Source: Apus apus
Lineage: Eukaryota; Chordata; Aves; Apodiformes; Apodidae
Length of the DNA stretch: 64,000 nt
Direction: 5' to 3'
Assembly: GCF_020740795.1 (NCBI RefSeq)
Contig: NC_067294.1
Coordinates: 2,852,001-2,916,000 of the forward strand
Shown: one piece after another, positions 58,601-64,000 of the stretch
Layout of the letters: the number at the start of each line of letters is the position of its first letter
How positions within the stretch are numbered: position 1 is the stretch's first letter
Position numbers and translations under genes: made by a program
The notes under the pieces: model-generated
Seen by the model: only the letters and a program-made list of their open reading frames with translations
The model's database searches: none
Told to the model about the DNA's origin: nothing

Positions 58601-61600
58601 ATGAGCAGCATTGTAAGGACAGCGGTGTATAACTGGGTTTCCTAAGGAAAGACAGGCAGCATATTGAGATTAATGGGTGGAGAATAATATAGTACATACT
58701 CTTTATGCACAAAAAAAGAGGCAGTGAGGATGAGGACACTGTGGTGGTGCCTTGGCTATGGAGTCAGTGTGGATGTGTAGGATACTCAGTGAAGTAACAG
58801 CTGCCTGTGGATTGTAGCCTAAGGCTTTGCAGGGAGTGAGGAGCTGAATGCCCAGTGCAGTGTTTGTTCTAACTATTTCATTGTATTCTGTGTTCAGCTT
58901 AATTTATTGTCAGAAAGGCCCAAGTTCAAAGGTATTTTAACTTGCTTGCTTTTTGAAGTTTAACCAGAATGTTTCAATAGGAAACCAGACATCTTTGTTT
59001 TAATCTTAAATGAAATTGTGTGATGGGCTGACACCCCAGAGGGCTGTGCTGCCATCCAGCGTGACCTGGAGAGGCTGGAGAGCTGGGCAGAGAAGAACCT
59101 CATGAGGTTCAACAAGGGCAAGTGTAGGGTCCTGCACCTGAGGAGGAAGAACCCCGAGCACCAGTGTAGGTCAGGGGTGGACCCGCTGGAAAGCACTTCT
59201 GAGGAGAAGGATCTGGGAGTCCTGGTAGACAGTAAATGATCCATGAGCCAGCAATGTGGCCTTGCTGCCAAGAAGGCCAGTGGAACCCTTGGGTGCATAA
59301 GGAAGAGTGTGGCCAGTAGGTCAAGGGAGGTCATTCTCCCCCTCTATTCTGACCTGGTGAGGCCACATCTGGAGAACTGGGCTCAGTTCTGGGCTCCCCA
59401 GTTCAAGAGAGACAGGGAACTGCTGAAGAGAGTACAGTGGGGGGCAACAAAGATGATTGGGGGACTGGAGATTCTTTTCGGTCATTCCCAGTGACAGGAT
59501 GAGGGGCACTGGGCACAAGCTGGAACACGGGAAGTTCCATTTAAATATGAGGAAAAACTTACTCATGGTGAAGGTGATGGAGCCGTGGGACAGGCTGCCC
59601 AGGGGGTTGTGGAGTCTCCTTCCCTGGAGATATTCAAGAACCCCCTGGATGCAGTCCTGGGTAATGTACTCTGGGGGATCCTGCTTTGGCAGGGGAGTTG
59701 GCCTATATGATCCCTAGAGGTCCCTTCCAACCCTGACAATTCCATGATTCTGTGATTTTATTCTAATGGCAGCTGTTTCTAGTACTTGTATGGTAAATAC
59801 ATATCCACTCTGCAGGCTTATCCTCTGGCATGTTTTTGAAAATTGAAGTGGTGTTTCTGGTTTGGAAAATGAAGTGTTTTTCTTTAGGTTTAGAAAAACC
59901 TGCCCACATTTTAACTAATAGTGCAAATCTGGAAAATAGTGCAGAGTTGCAAAGAAAATAATCTTAACTCTCAACCATGAAGAGGAGCTTTTTTCTTTTC
60001 ACTGTGTATGTGGAACATCTCCAGTAGTCAAACCATGGTTGGATGGGGGGAACCACAGTATGACTGGCTTAAAAAAATGCTACACCATTAGAAAGTGTTT
60101 TTGTGATTTTTTTTTTTGATTTTTTTTTAAGGGGCCATGGCTGGCTGTGGCATACATTTTGTGGCAACAGTATGAACAACCTGTAGTTGTAGCTTTCTTG
60201 ATGGAGCTCTTATCACACTGGAAAGCTCTTGGTGCTCTGTCTCTTTGAGTTCTCTAAAGCAGAAATCTGATTATGCTCTTGCCAGTGTTTCTGTTTGGAG
60301 AGTTATTAATCTTTTTTTCCAATGAGTACAACTTAGTTCAGCTAAACCAACCAATACATAAGAAACACCTTTAACCTATCAAGGTTTATTTTCCTGACTG
60401 GTGAATTATTTTATTATTAAATTGCCCTTCATTCCATCTTGATGACCAGTTGGCCACTCACACAAGTGGTATGTATATGAGTAGTTCCCTTACTAAAATT
60501 AACTGCAGAAACTTTTGTAGATTAACTCTGTCACTTGAGAAACCGCACGGTGACCTGTGCTGGAACTGGCTGCTCATGTCTTTGCCATAAGCTGAAGTTT
60601 GAGTTGGTGTCAGTCATCAAGTGAAACTGAGTTATTGCATCATGGATTCTTCTACTTTCAGTCTGCTCTCCTGTCCTGCTGCCAGCTGTGTGGGAGAGCA
60701 CTCCTCATTGGTCAGCTTGCTTTTGGGTGTTCCTGAAGACAGAAATAGTATTGTGTGTGAATTTCAGTCCAGGAGGATGGGTAGTGCTCATGCACAGGAA
60801 TGCTTAGTAACTGGGAGGCTACGGGAAAAAAAAACAACATCAAAAAACAAACACCAAAACACACACAAAAAAACCCCAAACTAAACAAAAAAAGCACCAC
60901 AAACCAGCCACAACAAACAAAAAAACCCAACCAAACAAAAAACACCAAACAAACAAAAACCAAGACCAAAGATCTAAGTATTGCTTGTAAAATGCTACCA
61001 AATTGATGTCACCTGCAGCAGTTCTTCTGTCACTTGCACCTGATTGTTTAAAAAAAGAAAAGGCTTGGAGATGAATTAAATCCCAAGAGATTGCCGTTCA
61101 CATCTCTTATTTTCAGAAGTGATGCACAAGATTGACTTTCTAAAGGGCTGTTGGCTTTTCTCTTCCAGGTCCTGTTCAGAATCAGCTGATGCACTCACCA
61201 GATGGCCAGGGATACAGCCCTTCAGCTGCAGGATCGTATCCGCATCAGGCACCGGGGAAGGTTCCTCCCCATCAGTCTTTGGGACAGTATAACTACAGTG
61301 GCTCTCAGAATGTTCCTCAATTAAACAATTATCAAGGACCTGGGCAGACTCTCAACAGGCCACCAGTGGCACCTTTCTCTGGGTCACCAGTACAACAAAC
61401 AGGTCCCGTTCCACAAGCGCTGCCGGCGTTGCAAAACTCTGCTGCTGGATCACCTGCTGGTAGCTTTCCTCCTGGAGCTAACCCAGCAGTGCTTTCAAAC
61501 TGGCAGCACAGCCAGGCTCCTGTGAGCCAGCCAGTGGGGTCTCAAACCAGCCATTTGGCTCACATGACAGGGACAGGGTCAGCTCAGCCACTACTGTCCT

Positions 61601-63640
61601 TACCAGGAAATACAAATCCTCCAGGAAGTTACCAATATGCTGCTTCTTCGGGTGGTCCTCCGCTTCAGAACAGCTACATGAAGCCAGGTAACTATAACTT
61701 TGTGGTGTTCTCTCCGTGCCCATTTCTCAGCATCCTTATTTTTTTAAGAAAAGAACATAGAATTGACTCTGCAGCAGCATTTTGCTTGTGGAACCAAGTT
61801 GTCAAAGGAGATACTTTGAGAAGATTCACATCACAAATCCTGGGGTGGTTTCTTTGGATCAGAGATGGAAGTTCTGTGTGCAGGTCAGGTGTTTCAGTTG
61901 GCTGAAGAAGGTATCACCTGAATGATGTCTCGTTGCTCTGGGAAGCTCTTTGTGGGTAATGCTCTTTCTGTGACCTTCACCATTCCTTGGGATGGCTGCT
62001 GGAGCATTGGCACGCTTCAGTCAAGTGGGAACTTTGGGAATTGACAGGTGAAAGCTGTGGTCCTGTTTAGTGAGTGTAGCCTTTCACAATTTAAACCTTG
62101 TTAGCCTTCCTGTTAACCACTTGATAGAGGTAGTTCTCATGATGGTCTCAGTCTGGGTGATGCAAACAACTTGAGCTCAGCCTGGAAAGAAAACTGGAGA
62201 GCATTCTATGCTGTTGGAATAGAGGCCAGTTGAGTGGAAATTTTCCTTCCTTCAAACTCGTAATTTTCACTATCTAATAGTAACTGTCAGCATTTAGAAA
62301 GTTCTCTGAAAGTATGAGATGCAAAGAAATACCTTGTCTGTTTCTGCCTTTGGGGAAAAGCTTTTCTAACACTAAGTAGCCCTTGCATAACTTGTGATTA
62401 TTATGAAAGCAAAGTTAATACTCAAGTTTCTCTTTGCCAAAGTTCTGTTTGTTGTTGTAGAGTTTTTTCTAACCATCCTTCTGAGCTAATAGGAGATATT
62501 TACAGAAATACTTTAAATGTTAAAGCAAATCTTTTTCTTGTGAAATGTGTTTAGACTCATTAGAGTGTTTTCTTGATGTTAGGGGTTTTTTTTTAGTTAT
62601 ATGCCTGACCAATTCTGTTATGATATTCAAACTGTTTTAAGCCTGCAGAATTTATGAGACTATTTCTGTGAGTTTATTGGAATAAACAATTAGTACTTTG
62701 GAATTAGTGAGGAAAATGATGAAAAGTTTTGGAAAGTGGCACATGATATAAGAGTGAGTGTCTGGAATTGGAGAATTTTTATATCTATTCAACAGTGAAT
62801 CCTCCTGAGCCATTTCCCTGGTTATTTTTTGTAGAACAATGATCACTTTTAAAGTGTGTTTAGCTCATTTTGCTGATCATGCTCAGTCTTAGAACAAAGG
62901 TCAGCCAGCTCCCTGCCTATATGGCCAACTTTGGACATCCTCTCAGGCACATTTTAAAACAGAAGCAATTAAAGACTTTCCTGTGACTTTTAACATGGAG
63001 GGTTAAACATTTCAGAGCAAAACACCTCACACTTGCATAGCAAGTTATTCAAACTGCACATTGCAGATGCTTTCCCAAGTGAAATCTTTTTCCCAGGTAA
63101 TTTTAGTAGCTATAAAATCTGAATGTTTCTGGTTTGTGTCAGATTATTGAAGTGGAAGATGAGCATCCTGTCACCAGGACTCTGTTCAGCCTCTTACTAG
63201 TTCATTCTACTCTAACATGGGGGCTGTGCTATAACTTTATGAAGTCCAGACCTAGTGATTGAAGTTGGAATGCTTTTTGTGCATCTTGGAATTCTTTCCA
63301 ATGTTAACAAAAAGCTGAGAGAGATTGTGGATAAAAGCTGCAGGAGCCCAGTATAAGAGTGTGACAGAAACAATCTGAAGTTGCGAAACCTTCTGCATGC
63401 ATGTTGGGATTTATGTATCTCCTGCTGTTTTCAGCTGGGTTAAACTCCTTCTAAAAGTTAATCTATTTACAGGATCAGCACCTCCACCAGTGACTCAGCC
63501 TTTAACTCCACTTCAGCCCCCTCCAAGGCCACCTTTAGGACCCCCACCAGTTGGTGGTCCACCTTTAATTAGGCCATCAACACTGACAGCAGGACCACCT
63601 AACACACAGGCTCTGCTAAACTCCGCTGCAGTTCGAGAAG
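55564..63640 (+). CDS. SEC24A: SEC24A, COPII cargo-selecting coat subunit; first three coding exons only
   Basis: Exons 55564-55621, 61169-61687 and 63473-63640 encode the first 248 residues, in phase throughout; the window ends in the next intron. The start ATG lies in a near-ideal Kozak context (GCCGCCATGG). The visible part is the disordered Pro/Gln/Ser-rich N-terminal tail typical of SEC24A/B. Recognisable SEC24A blocks are [35 protein letters not shown] and the proline-rich [16 protein letters not shown]. The zinc finger, trunk, gelsolin and cargo-binding domains are beyond the window. SEC24 pairs with SEC23 in the inner COPII coat and selects cargo after SAR1-GTP recruitment, so it works directly with its neighbour SAR1B. 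SEC24B is the main alternative; the neighbours and the LNRPPVA block favour SEC24A. Confidence 0.94.
59024..59755 (+). mobile_element. CR1 LINE 3' portion with ORF2 remnant
   Basis: Contains the end of the CR1 ORF2 reading frame: [20 protein letters not shown] then [17 protein letters not shown] (about 59320-59440). It is followed by the 3' UTR with 'ggtcccttccaaccctgaca' and a terminal CCATGATTCTGTGA. It is 5'-truncated and broken by stops and frame changes (for example TGA at 59237), so it is not active. It is the best-preserved CR1 copy here and is in the same orientation as SEC24A. Confidence 0.95.
60826..60970 (+). repeat. A/C-only low-complexity tract
   Basis: Of 145 bases only about five are G or T; the rest are A and C, in degenerate CAAA/CCAAA/ACACA units. 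It lies about 200 bp before the SEC24A exon 2 acceptor. Confidence 0.92.
61169..61687 (+). CDS. SEC24A: SEC24A second coding exon: disordered N-terminal tail
   Basis: A 519-nt exon starting GT-CCT-GTT-CAG after TCTTCCAG and ending ATG-AAG-CCA-G before GTAACT. It encodes a Gln/Pro/Ser/Gly-rich stretch beginning [16 protein letters not shown], including [12 protein letters not shown] and [19 protein letters not shown]. There is no folded domain. Phase 1 at both ends. Confidence 0.95.
61688..63472 (+). other. SEC24A intron 2 (1.8 kb)
   Basis: AT-rich intron between GTAACT and TTTACAG. No repeat or RNA gene is recognised. Confidence 0.85.
63473..63640 (+). CDS. SEC24A: SEC24A third coding exon: proline-rich segment
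   Basis: Encodes [20 protein letters not shown] then [20 protein letters not shown] and [14 protein letters not shown]. Proline-rich stretches like this occur in the N-terminal tail of SEC24A/B. Phase 1 at both ends; donor GTAAGA at 63641. Confidence 0.95.
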
Positions 63641-64000
63641 GTAAGAAACAATTTGCTCTTCTTGAATTAGAACATTGTATCTTGCTCTAATATGCAACCT
63701 TTAAAGTCAAGTACATGGTTCTGTTAGACCTTCTAGTAAAACTGATGCTAACATTGCATAATTTTATCTGAAAGGAGCAGGTGAGGACCTGGAAGGAAGT
63801 AAAATATTTCTTGTTAACAGCTGTTAATAAAATAAAAATAATTAACACTCTAAAATACATTTCTAAGTGGTGTTTAACATTGAATCATAGAATGGTTTCT
63901 ATAGCCATACCTTATTCTTCTCTTCTGTGTAAAATGTCTGACATGACATCTTGGATTTGTTCGTTTTCTGAAGGTAGTTAGTAGAGGCTATTAAGAGTCA
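63641..64000 (+). other. SEC24A intron 3, partial
   Basis: Runs to the window end. It contains an 18-bp string at about 63882-63899 (GAATCATAGAATGGTTT) that matches the reverse complement of a CR1 3' terminus but has no CR1 body. Nothing else is seen. Confidence 0.7.

Larger units (their letters stand above)
55622..61168 (+). other. SEC24A intron 1 (5.5 kb)
   Basis: Starts inside the CpG island, then becomes G/T-rich. Holds a 0.73-kb CR1 LINE (59024-59755), T-runs near 60105-60130 and an A/C-only tract (60826-60970). No other gene feature is recognised. Confidence 0.85.

Noticed and set aside
59243-59494. Reading frame with reverse-transcriptase-type C-terminal peptide as a host gene
   Set aside because: It is the decayed ORF2 end of a CR1 LINE, interrupted by stops and lying within a SEC24A intron.

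Overview
This window is vertebrate nuclear DNA and almost certainly from a bird. The genes are split by GT-AG introns, there are CpG-island promoters and AATAAA polyadenylation signals, and the interspersed repeats I can recognise are CR1 LINE 3' ends (about 1.5, 39.6, 49.6 and 59.0-59.8 kb), typical of avian genomes. The gene order JADE2 (+), SAR1B (-), SEC24A (+) matches the vertebrate segment known from human 5q31. I cannot resolve the species.

Layout. 1-24.85 kb: 3' part of JADE2 on the + strand, seven coding exons ending at a stop at 21,041-21,043, then a long 3' UTR with a polyadenylation signal at 24,826. Its 5' exons lie before the window. 24.85-41.7 kb: no gene I can support, only microsatellites, one CR1 fragment and a few candidate regulatory motifs. 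41.7-55.2 kb: SAR1B on the - strand, six coding exons giving a complete 198-residue GTPase, with a probable non-coding first exon at about 55.2 kb. 54.66-56.06 kb: one CpG island that appears to serve as a shared promoter for SAR1B (leftward) and SEC24A (rightward). 55.56-64.0 kb: the first three coding exons of SEC24A; the rest lies beyond the window. For all three genes the exon boundaries were placed by hand from splice sites, and reading phase is continuous across every junction (JADE2 1,974 nt in window = 658 codons with stop; SAR1B 597 nt = 199 codons with stop).

Function. SAR1B and SEC24A work in the same machine: SAR1B is the GTPase that starts COPII coat assembly at ER exit sites, and SEC24A is the cargo-selecting coat subunit. 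They are head to head, with about 400 bp between the SAR1B first-exon donor and the SEC24A start codon. JADE2 is unrelated in function: it is a PHD-finger scaffold of the HBO1 histone acetyltransferase complex.

I found no new gene system. The observations most worth a second look are: a perfect 20-bp inverted repeat whose left arm contains the splice donor of a JADE2 exon; the compact bidirectional COPII promoter with ETS, GCCACGTG and NRF1-like motifs; a 16-bp minisatellite in the JADE2 3' UTR; and a strand-composition shift suggesting minus-strand transcription far beyond the SAR1B stop codon.
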